In this document: one piece after another, positions 15,339 to 23,389 of the stretch | Numbering within the stretch: the stretch's first letter is position 1 | Layout: each line of letters starts with the position of its first letter | Assembly (NCBI RefSeq): GCF_900090275.1 | Contig: NZ_LT607755.1 | Coordinates: 1,674,001-1,738,000, forward strand | Direction of reading: 5' to 3' | DNA from: Micromonospora zamorensis | Lineage (GTDB): Bacteria > Actinomycetota > Actinomycetes > Mycobacteriales > Micromonosporaceae | DNA length: 64,000 bases | Position numbers and translations under genes: made by a program | The notes under the pieces: model-generated | The model's input: the letters and a program-made list of their open reading frames with translations, nothing else | Database searches by the model: none | Told to the model about the DNA's origin: nothing

Positions 15339-16121
15339 CTAGTTGGCCGTCCAGCCCCCGTCGAGGGCGATCGACGCGCCGGTGATGAAGGCCGCCGGCG
15401 GCGAGCAGAGGTACGCCAGCAGCTCGGCCACCTCCTCCGGTTCGATCAGTCGCTTGATCGCGGCCCGGGCCAGCATGATCTTTTCGATCACCTCGGTCTC
15501 GTCGATGCCGTGGCTCGCCGCCTGGTCGGCGATCTGGCTTTCCACCAACGCCGTGCGGACGTACGCCGGGTTGATGCAGTTGGCGGTCACCCCGTGCGCG
15601 GCGCCCTCCAACGCGACCACCTTCGACAGCCCCTCCAGAGCGTGCTTGGCCGAGACGTAGGCCGCCTTGTACGGCGACGCGCGCAGCCCGTGCACCGAGG
15701 AGATGTTGACGATGCGACCCCAGCCCCGGGCGTACATGTGCGGCAGCGCCCGGCGGATCAGCAGGAACGGCGCCTCCACCATCACCCGCTGGATGTACTC
15801 GAAGCGCTCGACGGGAAAGTCCTGCACCGGCGCGACGTGCTGGAGCCCGGCGTTGTTGACCACGATGTCCACGTCCACGTCGAGGCGGTCCACCGCCGCG
15901 GCGTCGGACAGGTCCACGCCCTCGGCCCGGCCGCCAGCCTCGGCCGCGACCGCCTTGGCCGCCTCCAGGTTGCGGTCCACCACGAGCACCTTGGCACCGG
16001 CCGCGCCCAGCCGCAGGGCGCACGCCCGCCCGATGCCGCTGCCGCCCCCGGTGACCAGGGCGGTCCGACCGGCGAGGTCGACCTGTACGACGTGGGGGAC
16101 CGCCACGGGTTCTGCCGTCAT
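15339..16121 (-). CDS. 3-hydroxybutyrate dehydrogenase (SDR family)
   Basis: This is a 260-residue short-chain dehydrogenase. It has the NAD-binding TGGGSGIG (24-31), NNAG (89-92), the catalytic Ser near 142, and Tyr155 and Lys159 in AYVSAK. The segment [12 protein letters not shown] after NNAG and the C-terminal pattern ([15 protein letters not shown]) are typical of D-3-hydroxybutyrate dehydrogenase, which interconverts 3-hydroxybutyrate and acetoacetate in ketone-body and PHB use. The ATG at 16121 gives the usual family length; a longer frame to 16202 would add an unlikely tail. It is probably co-transcribed with the GAF/PucR regulator. Confidence 0.85.
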   Translation of the reverse strand: MTAEPVAVPHVVQVDLAGRTALVTGGGSGIGRACALRLGAAGAKVLVVDRNLEAAKAVAAEAGGRAEGVDLSDAAAVDRLDVDVDIVVNNAGLQHVAPVQDFPVERFEYIQRVMVEAPFLLIRRALPHMYARGWGRIVNISSVHGLRASPYKAAYVSAKHALEGLSKVVALEGAAHGVTANCINPAYVRTALVESQIADQAASHGIDETEVIEKIMLARAAIKRLIEPEEVAELLAYLCSPPAAFITGASIALDGGWTAN

Positions 16122-16293
16122 GGCGCAAGAAGTTACGAGCTGTGTGCTCCCCGGCACATGGGCCAGCGACACATACTCCGGCGCAAAGCTGTGTGGCCCC
16201 ACCCGCCCCTGCCACCCACTCCCGCCCCACCGCCGCTCGCGACCACCCCGCTCCGGCCCCGTCCCGCCGCGCCGCGGGCACGGTGTTCGTCGT

Positions 16294-16373
16294 CAAGATC
16301 CGCGCAACATCAGGGATGTTGCTGTCTCTCGCCCGCCGGAGGCAGCAACATCCGGGAAGTTGCGTAGATCTTG
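16294..16373. repeat. Nested palindromic repeat (two 31-bp arms, each internally palindromic)
   Basis: The arms at 16294-16324 and 16343-16373 are reverse complements at 26 of 31 bases, with an 18-base spacer. Each arm begins or ends with CAAGATC/GATCTTG and carries its own inner palindrome (GCAACATC-AGG-GATGTTGC). It sits in the 362-base gap between the divergent dehydrogenase and ruvC genes. I see no coding sequence in that gap. Confidence 0.75.
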
Positions 16374-16377
16374 GCGT

Positions 16378-16401
16378 GGGGCGTGGGGCGTGGGCGTGGG
16401 G
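16378..16401 (+). other. Potential G-quadruplex upstream of ruvC
   Basis: Four guanine runs (16378-16381, 16385-16388, 16392-16394, 16398-16401) are separated by three identical CGT loops. This meets the canonical pattern for a parallel quadruplex. It lies 83 bases before ruvC on the coding strand, directly after the nested palindrome. Confidence 0.6.
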
Positions 16402-16483
16402 CGTGTCCCGTGGGGCTCCTGGGAAGGGCGGGCAGTAGGGTGTCGAACACACGTACTGGTCACGGTTTTCGGGGAGGGGTCGC

Positions 16484-17011
16484 GTGCGGGTGCTGGGTGT
16501 CGACCCGGGGTTGACCCGGTGTGGGGTGGGCGTGGTCGAGGGTGTGCCGGGCCGGCCCTGCACTCTCATCGCCTACTACGTGGTCTACACCGACCCGGCC
16601 GACGACCTGTCGCTGCGCCTGCTGCACCTGGATCAGTCGCTGACCAAGCTGGTCGCCGAGCACCAGCCGGAGAGTGTCGCCGTCGAGCGGGTGTTCAGCC
16701 AGCACAACGTGCGCACGGTGATGGGCACCGCGCAGGCCAGCGGCATCGCCGTGCTGGCAGGGGCGCGTGCCGGGCTGCCGGTGCAGACGTACACGCCGAG
16801 CGAGGTGAAGGCGGCCGTGACCGGGTCCGGTCAGGCCGACAAGGCGCAGATGACCGCCATGGTGACCCGGCTGTTGCGGCTGGCCGAGCCACCGAAGCCG
16901 GCCGACGCCGCCGACGCGCTGGCCCTGGCCATCTGCCACGTGTGGCGCGGCGGCACCCGCTCCAAGCTGGCCGCGGCGGCCGACCGGGTACGACGAGGAG
17001 GAGCACGATGA
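16484..17011 (+). CDS. ruvC: Holliday junction resolvase RuvC
   Basis: This 175-residue endonuclease cuts Holliday junctions symmetrically after RuvAB branch migration. The four acidic residues are at the expected spacing: Asp7 in GVDPG, Glu68 in VAVERVF, Asp141 and Asp144 in [13 protein letters not shown]. The GTG at 16484 has GGGGAGGGG upstream. It overlaps ruvA by 4 bases (ATGA), so the three ruv genes form one operon. Confidence 0.98.
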   Translation: MRVLGVDPGLTRCGVGVVEGVPGRPCTLIAYYVVYTDPADDLSLRLLHLDQSLTKLVAEHQPESVAVERVFSQHNVRTVMGTAQASGIAVLAGARAGLPVQTYTPSEVKAAVTGSGQADKAQMTAMVTRLLRLAEPPKPADAADALALAICHVWRGGTRSKLAAAADRVRRGGAR

Positions 17012-17610
17012 TCGCCAGCGTGCGCGGCACGGTGACCGCGACGGGTCCGGACCAGGCCGTGATCGAGGTCGGCGGTGTCGGTCTCGCCGTGCACTGCGCT
17101 CCCGGCACGCTCGCCGAGCTGCGGGTCGGTCAGGTCGCCCGCCTCGCGACCAGCCTGATCGTGCGGGAAGACTCGCTGACCCTCTACGGCTTCGCCGACG
17201 ACGACGCCAAGTCGCTGTTCGAGCTGCTCCAGACCGCCAGCGGGGTGGGCCCGCGACTGGCCCAGGCGGTGCTGGCCGTGCACACCCCGGACGCGGTGCG
17301 CAAGGCGATCGCCAACGCCGACACGGCGGCGCTGACCCGGGTGCCCGGGATCGGCAAGAAGGGCGCCGAGCGCCTGGTGCTGGAGCTGCGCGACCGGATC
17401 GGCCCGGTGTCGATCGGCGCCGACGGCGTGGGCGGGGTGACCGTTGGCGCCTGGCCAGACCAGGTCCGGCAGGCGCTCGTCGGCCTGGGCTGGTCCGCCG
17501 GTCAGGCCGATCAGGCGGTGGCCGCCGTGGCGGAGACCATCGACGGCCCGACGCCGCCGGTGCCGGTCCTGCTCAAGCAGGCCATCCGTCTGCTGGGCCG
17601 CACCCGATGA
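17008..17610 (+). CDS. ruvA: Holliday junction branch-migration protein RuvA
   Basis: This is a 200-residue tetrameric junction-binding subunit. Domain I (MIASVRGTV...) is followed by the tandem helix-hairpin-helix motifs, including [19 protein letters not shown] at about 110-128. The C-terminal RuvB-contact domain reads [17 protein letters not shown]. The ATG at 17008 follows GAGGAGGAG and overlaps the ruvC stop. It in turn overlaps ruvB by 4 bases. Confidence 0.98.
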   Translation: MIASVRGTVTATGPDQAVIEVGGVGLAVHCAPGTLAELRVGQVARLATSLIVREDSLTLYGFADDDAKSLFELLQTASGVGPRLAQAVLAVHTPDAVRKAIANADTAALTRVPGIGKKGAERLVLELRDRIGPVSIGADGVGGVTVGAWPDQVRQALVGLGWSAGQADQAVAAVAETIDGPTPPVPVLLKQAIRLLGRTR

Positions 17611-18674
17611 GCGAGATCGACGGGCTCGTCTCGGCGTACGTGAGCGACGCGGAACGGGACGCGGAGGCCACGGTACGGCCAAAGCGGCTGGCCGAGTTCA
17701 TCGCCCAGGACCGGGTGCGCGATCAGCTCGACCTGTTGTTGCAGGGAGCGATGCGGCGGGGGTCACCACCGGACCACATCCTGCTCTCCGGCCCACCGGG
17801 GCTGGGCAAGACGAGTCTGGCCAACATCGTCGCTGCGGAGCTGGGCGCGGGCATCCGGGTGACCAGCGGCCCGGCGATCGAGCGTTCCGGTGATCTGGCG
17901 GCCATCCTGACCAGCCTCGCCGAGGGCGATGTGCTCTTCATCGACGAGATCCACCGCATCGCGCGGCCGGCGGAGGAGCTGCTCTACAGCGCGATGGAGG
18001 ACTTCCGGGTCGACGTGGTGGTCGGCAAGGGTCCGGGGGCGACGGCGATCCCGCTGGACGTCGAGCCGTTCACCCTGGTGGGGGCGACGACGCGTTCGGG
18101 CCTGTTGACCGGGCCGATGCGGGACCGGTTCGGTTTCGTCGCGCATCTCGACTTCTACGCCCCGGCGGATCTGGAGACGCTGCTGCACCGCTCGGCGCGG
18201 ATTCTCGGTGTGCCGATCACCCCCGAGGGCGCGACCGAGATCGCCGGTCGGTCCCGGGGCACGCCCCGGATCGCCAACCGGCTGCTGCGCCGGGTCCGCG
18301 ACTACGCGGAGGTGCGGGCCCACGGGGTGGTGGATCTCGACACCGCCCGGGCGGCCCTGATCGTGTACGACGTGGATGCGCTCGGCCTGGACCGGCTGGA
18401 CCGGGCGGTGCTGACCGCGCTGGTCGACTCGTTCCGGGGTGGCCCGGTGGGTCTGTCCACCCTCGCTGTGGCGGTGGGGGAGCAGCCGGACACGGTCGAG
18501 GAGGTCTGCGAGCCGTTCCTGGTCCGTGCCGGCCTGTTGGCCCGTACGCCTCGGGGCCGGGTGGCGACTGAGGGAGCTTGGCGGCATCTCGGACGTACCC
18601 CGCCGAATGGTGCATTTGGTATGGATAGTCCGCCCGCGCCCGATCTGTTCTCCTTGGACACCGATCAGCCGTGA
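17607..18674 (+). CDS. ruvB: Holliday junction branch-migration ATPase RuvB
   Basis: This 355-residue AAA+ motor drives branch migration together with RuvA. It has Walker [10 protein letters not shown] (62-70), Walker B LFIDEIHR (about 112-119), sensor 1 near GATTRSG, the arginine finger region GPMRDRFG and the C-terminal winged helix. The length is normal for the family. The start overlaps the ruvA stop by 4 bases. Confidence 0.98.
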   Translation: MSEIDGLVSAYVSDAERDAEATVRPKRLAEFIAQDRVRDQLDLLLQGAMRRGSPPDHILLSGPPGLGKTSLANIVAAELGAGIRVTSGPAIERSGDLAAILTSLAEGDVLFIDEIHRIARPAEELLYSAMEDFRVDVVVGKGPGATAIPLDVEPFTLVGATTRSGLLTGPMRDRFGFVAHLDFYAPADLETLLHRSARILGVPITPEGATEIAGRSRGTPRIANRLLRRVRDYAEVRAHGVVDLDTARAALIVYDVDALGLDRLDRAVLTALVDSFRGGPVGLSTLAVAVGEQPDTVEEVCEPFLVRAGLLARTPRGRVATEGAWRHLGRTPPNGAFGMDSPPAPDLFSLDTDQP

Positions 18675-18813
18675 TGTGAACGTGATCTGTGCCGCATTCG
18701 GCGTTCTCAGGTGCAGGGTTTAGACTTCGCCGCGGTCTGTACAGGACGTGAGAATCCGCCTCCGCTCCGGCACCCCGGTGCCGGGCAGGTGGCCAATGGG
18801 AAGGTCAGTAACC

Positions 18814-19152
18814 GTGCATTTGGCAGCAGCGGGTGGCGGGGCCGGCGGTTTCACGCCGATCCTGATGATCGCCCTGCTCTTCGGTGTCATGTACTTCATG
18901 ATGATCCGGCCCCAGCAGAAGCGCCGCAAAGAGGCAGAGGCGATGCAGTCCAACCTCGGCCCCGGCGACGAGGTCGTGACCATCGGTGGGCTCTACGGCA
19001 CGGTCACCGGCATCGAGGACGACACCGTCCTGATCGAGGTCGCTCCGGGCGTGCAGACCCGCTACGCCCGACCGGCCATCGCCCGGGTGGTCACCCGCGC
19101 GGAGCTGCCGAGCGAGCCGGTCACCGAGGACGCGGACGTCGTCAAGGAGTGA
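18814..19152 (+). CDS. yajC: Preprotein translocase subunit YajC
   Basis: This is a 112-residue accessory subunit of the SecDF complex. One membrane segment (about 16-36, ILMIALLFGVMYFMMIRPQQKR) is followed by the conserved cytoplasmic domain GDEVVTIGGLYGTVTGI. The GTG at 18814 has GGGAAGG nine bases upstream. Earlier in-frame starts at 18748 and 18796 would add an uncharacteristic charged tail. A 279-base gap without a gene separates it from secD. I see only a short palindrome (GCCGGTCGACCGGC, 19187-19200) there. Confidence 0.95.
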   Translation: MHLAAAGGGAGGFTPILMIALLFGVMYFMMIRPQQKRRKEAEAMQSNLGPGDEVVTIGGLYGTVTGIEDDTVLIEVAPGVQTRYARPAIARVVTRAELPSEPVTEDADVVKE

Positions 19153-19431
19153 CCCTTCCTCCCGGGGGTGGCGAGTCCGGCGTACGGCCGGTCGACCGGC
19201 TTCCGGGCCGCCGCGCCCGACGGGGCAGCGGACGAGACGTGAAAACTGGATAGTTGGGTCGACGCCGGGCGTCGGCACGTTCCCGTGACCGTCGGCGTCC
19301 CCACGCCGGCGTGACCGGTCCTCGTGTCGGCACCTCGTCGGCCCAGGGCCGACCCGTCGGCCGGGACCCCCGGCCCGACACCCGCCGCCGCTGCGCGCAG
19401 CGGCGCGACCGTACAGGGAGACAGGACAGCC

Positions 19432-21342
19432 GTGGCACCACCTCAGGGACAGATGCGCCCCGGGCGGCAGCTCGCCGTGCTCGGGTTCATCTTCGTCGTC
19501 CTCTACCTTTTGGTGTTCTTCTCGGGTGCCAGCGGCAGCCTGAAGGACCGGCTCGAGCCCCGGCTCGGTCTGGACCTCATCGGCGGGACCCGGGTGACGC
19601 TGGAGGCGACGAACAGCGTCGACGGCAAGCCTCCGACGGCGGAGAACCTCGAGGAGGCCCGCCAGATCATCGAGAGCCGCGTCAACGCGTTCGGCGTGGC
19701 CGAGGCCGAGGTGGTCACCGAGGGCAACCGCAACATCGTCATCTCCCTGCCCGGTGAGAACCGCAACCTCGACGACGTCGGCGAAGCGGCCGAGCTGCGC
19801 TTCCGCAAGGTCCTCAAGGCCGCCGACGGCAGCGGGACGGCCGCCGTGCCGCCGCCGGCCGCCACGCCGGCCCCGTCCGGCAGCGCCGTGCCGACCCCGT
19901 CCGGCAGCGCGGTCCCGACCCCGTCGGGCAGTGGCGCGCCGAAGGCGACCTCCTCGCCCAGCGGTGGTCAGGGCGGGATGGCCCCGGCGTCGCCGAGCGC
20001 CACGCCGACCCCGTCCGCGTCCGCCTCGCCGAGTGCCGCCGCCCCCACGGCGAGCGCCAGCACCGAGCCGGTGCCGGCCAGCATCGAGCAGCAGCGCAAG
20101 GCCGTCGAGCAGAAGGTGGGCGCCGCGTCCTGGCAGGCCGCCAACGGTCTGCAGGCCCCCGCCGACCTGGCGTCCGACCCCTCGCTGGCCGACAAGCTCA
20201 AGCCGTTCGGCACGCTGACGCCGCAAGAGGTCGCCGTGCTGCCGGCGCAGATGCAGTTCAACGTGCCGACCATCGGTTGCGCGCAGCTCGACGCCCGCCC
20301 GCCGGCGTCGATCTCGGACGCGAAGCAGCAGGTCGTCTCCTGCGAGGACGGCGCCTCGAAGTACTTGCTCGACCAGGCCAAGGTGCTGGGCACCGACGTG
20401 TCCGACGCCGACGCGGTGCTCGACCAGACCAACGCCTGGGTGGTCAGCCTCGACTTCACCGGCAACGGCCAGGGCAAGTGGACGGCGCTGACCCGTGAGG
20501 CGTTCAACAACGAGGGTCAGGCCTGCGACGCGACCGCGCTGGGTCAGGACGGCAAGTGCCGGGTGGCCGTCGTGCTGGACAACGAGATCGTCTCCTCCCC
20601 GGAGATCCAGGCCGTGCTGACCGGCAACTCGCAGATCACCGGCAACTTCAACCAGAAGGACGCCAGCACGCTGGCCGGTCAGCTGCGCTACGGCGCGCTG
20701 CCGGTGACCTTCGAGCAGCAGGAGGCGCAGAACGTCACCGCCACGCTGGGTGCCAGCCACCTGCGCGCCGGTCTGCTCGCGGCCGGCATCGGCATGCTGC
20801 TGGTCATCATCTACGCGTTCTTCTACTACCGGCTGCTCGGCTCGGTGATCTTCCTGAGCCTGATCCTCTCCGCGCTGCTCGTCTTCGGCGCGCTGGTGGT
20901 GCTCGGCCGGCAGATCGGCTTCACGCTCACCCTCGCCGGCATCGCCGGCATGATCGTGTCGTTGGGTGTCGCGGCGGACTCGTTCGTCATCTACTTCGAA
21001 CGGTTGAAGGACGAGATCCGGGAGGGGCGCAGCCCGCGTAGCGCGGTGCCCCGTGCCTGGATCCGCGCCCGCCGGACGATCATCTCGGCCAACGCGATCA
21101 CCCTGCTCTCCGCGGTGGTGCTCTACGTGGTCTCGGTCGGCACGGTCAAGGGCTTCGCGTTCGCCCTCGGTCTGGCCACGGTCCTGGACCTGGTCGTGGT
21201 CTTCCTCTTCCGCCACCCGATCATGACCATGTTCGCCCGGACCCGGGCGTTCCTGTCCCCGCGGGTCAGCGGTCTGGGTCGGGCGCTTCCGGCCCGCAAC
21301 CAGCCGACTCAGCCCCGCAACCCGCGCGCCAAGGAGGCCTGA
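19432..21342 (+). CDS. secD: Protein translocase subunit SecD
   Basis: This 636-residue membrane protein uses the proton gradient to complete export through SecYEG. It has an N-terminal membrane helix, the D1 motif LGLDLIGGTRV (about 45-55), a large extracytoplasmic part and five C-terminal helices (GIAGMIVSLGVAADSFVIYF is the D4/D5 region). The GTG at 19432 is preferred over 19324 because GGGAG precedes it. A Pro/Ser/Ala-rich insertion of about 80 residues (about 138-220), with a repeated PTPSGSAV unit, splits the extracytoplasmic domain. Such inserts occur in actinobacterial SecD proteins. Confidence 0.97.
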   Translation: MAPPQGQMRPGRQLAVLGFIFVVLYLLVFFSGASGSLKDRLEPRLGLDLIGGTRVTLEATNSVDGKPPTAENLEEARQIIESRVNAFGVAEAEVVTEGNRNIVISLPGENRNLDDVGEAAELRFRKVLKAADGSGTAAVPPPAATPAPSGSAVPTPSGSAVPTPSGSGAPKATSSPSGGQGGMAPASPSATPTPSASASPSAAAPTASASTEPVPASIEQQRKAVEQKVGAASWQAANGLQAPADLASDPSLADKLKPFGTLTPQEVAVLPAQMQFNVPTIGCAQLDARPPASISDAKQQVVSCEDGASKYLLDQAKVLGTDVSDADAVLDQTNAWVVSLDFTGNGQGKWTALTREAFNNEGQACDATALGQDGKCRVAVVLDNEIVSSPEIQAVLTGNSQITGNFNQKDASTLAGQLRYGALPVTFEQQEAQNVTATLGASHLRAGLLAAGIGMLLVIIYAFFYYRLLGSVIFLSLILSALLVFGALVVLGRQIGFTLTLAGIAGMIVSLGVAADSFVIYFERLKDEIREGRSPRSAVPRAWIRARRTIISANAITLLSAVVLYVVSVGTVKGFAFALGLATVLDLVVVFLFRHPIMTMFARTRAFLSPRVSGLGRALPARNQPTQPRNPRAKEA

Positions 21343-21343
21343 G

Positions 21344-22537
21344 ATGGCTGAAAACGGTCTGGCGAGCCGCCTCTACAACGGCGAAGCCGGTCTCAACGTC
21401 GTCGGCAAGCGCAAGGTCTGGTTCGGCGTCGCCGGGGTCCTGATCCTGATCGCGCTCCTCAGCTTCGGGCTGCGTGGCTTCAGCCTCGGCATCGAGTTCG
21501 CCGGCGGCAACTCGTTCCAGGTGCCGGCCAGCGTCGGCACCCTGGAGGACGCCGAGCGGGAGGTCAACTCGGCCCTCGCCACGGAGAACACCGGCGTCAC
21601 GGTGGCCACCGCACAGAAGGTCGGCGGCACCGGCGGCGACACCTATGAGCTGCGTACGGCGCAGCTCGACGCCGACCAGACCACTGCGGTCAAGGCCCAG
21701 ATCGCCGAGGACCTCGGCATCGACCCGGCTCAGATCAGCAGCAACCAGGTCAGCGAGGCGTGGGGCAGCCAGGTGACCGAGCGGGCCGTGCTCGGTCTGG
21801 TCATCTTCATCGCGCTGGTCATGGTCTACCTGATCCTGCGCTTCGAGTGGCGGATGGCGGTCGCCGCGGTCGCCTCGCTGATCACGAACCTGATCCTCAC
21901 CGCCGGCATCTACTCGCTGGTCGGCTTCGAGGTCACCCCGTCGACGATCATCGGCTTCCTCACGATCCTGGGCTTCGCGCTCTACGACGTGGTGGTGGTC
22001 TTCGACAAGGTGCAGGAGAACACGCGGGGCATCACCGCCAACAACAACCAGACGTACGGCGAGGCGGCCAACCTGGCCGTCAACCAGAGCCTGATGCGGT
22101 CGCTGAACACCTCGGTGGTCGCCCTGCTGCCGGTCGGCGGTCTGCTCTTCATCGGTGCCGGCCTGCTCGGCGCCGGCACGCTGAAGGACCTCGGCCTGGT
22201 GCTGTTCGTCGGTATGGCGGTGGCGTTCCTGACCTCCATCCTGGTGGCCACCCCGCTGCTGGCGCTGCTGAAGAACTACGACCCGCGGATCCAGGCGCAC
22301 AACAAGCGCGTCCTGACCCGTCGGGGCGCCCTGGCCCGTGGCGAGGTCACCCCGAAGGGGGCCGCGAGCCCGGCCCAGGCCGACGCGACCGACGAGCCGC
22401 TCGACCCGGACGCCGCCGCGCTGGCGGGCGCCGCCCCCAAGGTGGGCGCCCGGCCGGCGGGCAAGCGGCCGACCGGTGCCCGGGGCGGTCGCCCGGGTGG
22501 CGGCGGCAACCGGCCGGGTGGCGCCAAGCGGCGCTGA
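21344..22537 (+). CDS. secF: Protein translocase subunit SecF
   Basis: This 397-residue partner of SecD has six membrane helices. It shows GIEFAGGNSFQV after the first helix and the conserved cytosolic-face motif GFALYDVVVVFDKVQENTRG. A Gly/Arg/Pro-rich cytoplasmic tail (about 330-397) follows the last helix. The ATG begins one base after the secD stop, with AAGGAGG upstream, so the two are co-translated. Confidence 0.97.
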   Translation: MAENGLASRLYNGEAGLNVVGKRKVWFGVAGVLILIALLSFGLRGFSLGIEFAGGNSFQVPASVGTLEDAEREVNSALATENTGVTVATAQKVGGTGGDTYELRTAQLDADQTTAVKAQIAEDLGIDPAQISSNQVSEAWGSQVTERAVLGLVIFIALVMVYLILRFEWRMAVAAVASLITNLILTAGIYSLVGFEVTPSTIIGFLTILGFALYDVVVVFDKVQENTRGITANNNQTYGEAANLAVNQSLMRSLNTSVVALLPVGGLLFIGAGLLGAGTLKDLGLVLFVGMAVAFLTSILVATPLLALLKNYDPRIQAHNKRVLTRRGALARGEVTPKGAASPAQADATDEPLDPDAAALAGAAPKVGARPAGKRPTGARGGRPGGGGNRPGGAKRR

Positions 22538-22558
22538 CCCGAACGGAAACACCCGAAC

Positions 22559-22597
22559 GGCGTCCGGCATGCTGTGTGAGCAGCACTGCCGGACGCC
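22559..22597. terminator. Strong two-stage hairpin between secF and apt
   Basis: Eleven paired bases (22559-22569 with 22587-22597) enclose a second stem TGCTG/CAGCA. It lies 22 bases after secF and 29 bases before apt. It could end the sec transcript or lower readthrough into apt. Confidence 0.7.
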
Positions 22598-22625
22598 GTC
22601 GTCGTTGAAGGAGAGCGGAACAGCC

Positions 22626-23192
22626 GTGACGGAGACCCACAGCACCGAGGCGCGCGGGGACAGCGGCCCGGAGGCCGCCCGACTGGTCGCCAGCCGGGTG
22701 CTGGACGTGCCCGACTTCCCCAAGCCCGGCGTCCTGTTCAAGGACCTGATGCCGCTGTTCGCCGACGGGAAGGTCTTCCGTGAGGTGATCGACGGGATCG
22801 TCGCGTACCACGGGCGGGACGCCTTCGACGTGGTGGTCGGCATCGAGGCGCGCGGCTTCGTCGTCGCGGCGGCCGTCGCCTACGCGGCCGGGGTGGGCGT
22901 GGTGCCGGTGCGCAAGGCCGGCAAGCTGCCCCGTCCGGCGCACTCGGTGTCCTACGCCCTGGAGTACGGCGAGGCCACCCTGGAGGTGCACGAGGATGCC
23001 TTCACCGCCGGGCACCGGGTCCTGGTCGTCGACGACGTGCTGGCCACCGGCGGCACCGCCGAGGCGACGCTGGACCTGGTCGAGCGGGCCGGCGGCACCG
23101 TCACCGGCTTCACGGTCCTGCTGGAGCTCGGGTTCCTGGGCGGGCGCGAGCGGTTGGCGCAGCGTCCGGTGCACGCCCTGCTGACCGTTTGA
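22626..23192 (+). CDS. apt: Adenine phosphoribosyltransferase
   Basis: This 188-residue purine-salvage enzyme makes AMP from adenine and PRPP. The PRPP loop is VLVVDDVLATGGTAEAT. The N-terminal DFPKPGVLFKDLMPL and GIEARGFVVAAAVA are family hallmarks. The GTG at 22626 follows GAAGGAGAG. The position between secF and rel is the standard actinobacterial arrangement. The last 13 bases of the gene, including the stop, are repeated once 28 bases further on. Confidence 0.97.
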   Translation: MTETHSTEARGDSGPEAARLVASRVLDVPDFPKPGVLFKDLMPLFADGKVFREVIDGIVAYHGRDAFDVVVGIEARGFVVAAAVAYAAGVGVVPVRKAGKLPRPAHSVSYALEYGEATLEVHEDAFTAGHRVLVVDDVLATGGTAEATLDLVERAGGTVTGFTVLLELGFLGGRERLAQRPVHALLTV

Positions 23193-23389
23193 GCAGTTAG
23201 ACACGCGGCTGACCGTTTGATCCCAGATCCGGCGGACACTGCCGGCGTCGACCGTCCGGCGGAGCGGCAGGTGGCCTCCGGTGCGGGTAGCATTGCCCTT
23301 TGCTGACGCCGGCCGCACACGTCCGGCGAGGCGAGACCAGGCCGGCCGATGTTCGGTCGGTGTGTTTCCGGCGAGCGGTGAGGAGGCCG

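Noticed and set aside
16122..16293. Upstream extension of the 3-hydroxybutyrate dehydrogenase and PucR frames
   Set aside because: The frames remain open, but the residues are Pro/Arg-rich and not conserved. Family length supports starts at 16121 and 15324.
18805..21216. Open frame of about 800 codons on the minus strand over yajC and secD
   Set aside because: The product is Asp/Glu/Arg/His-rich and lacks any fold pattern, and secD is unmistakable on the other strand.
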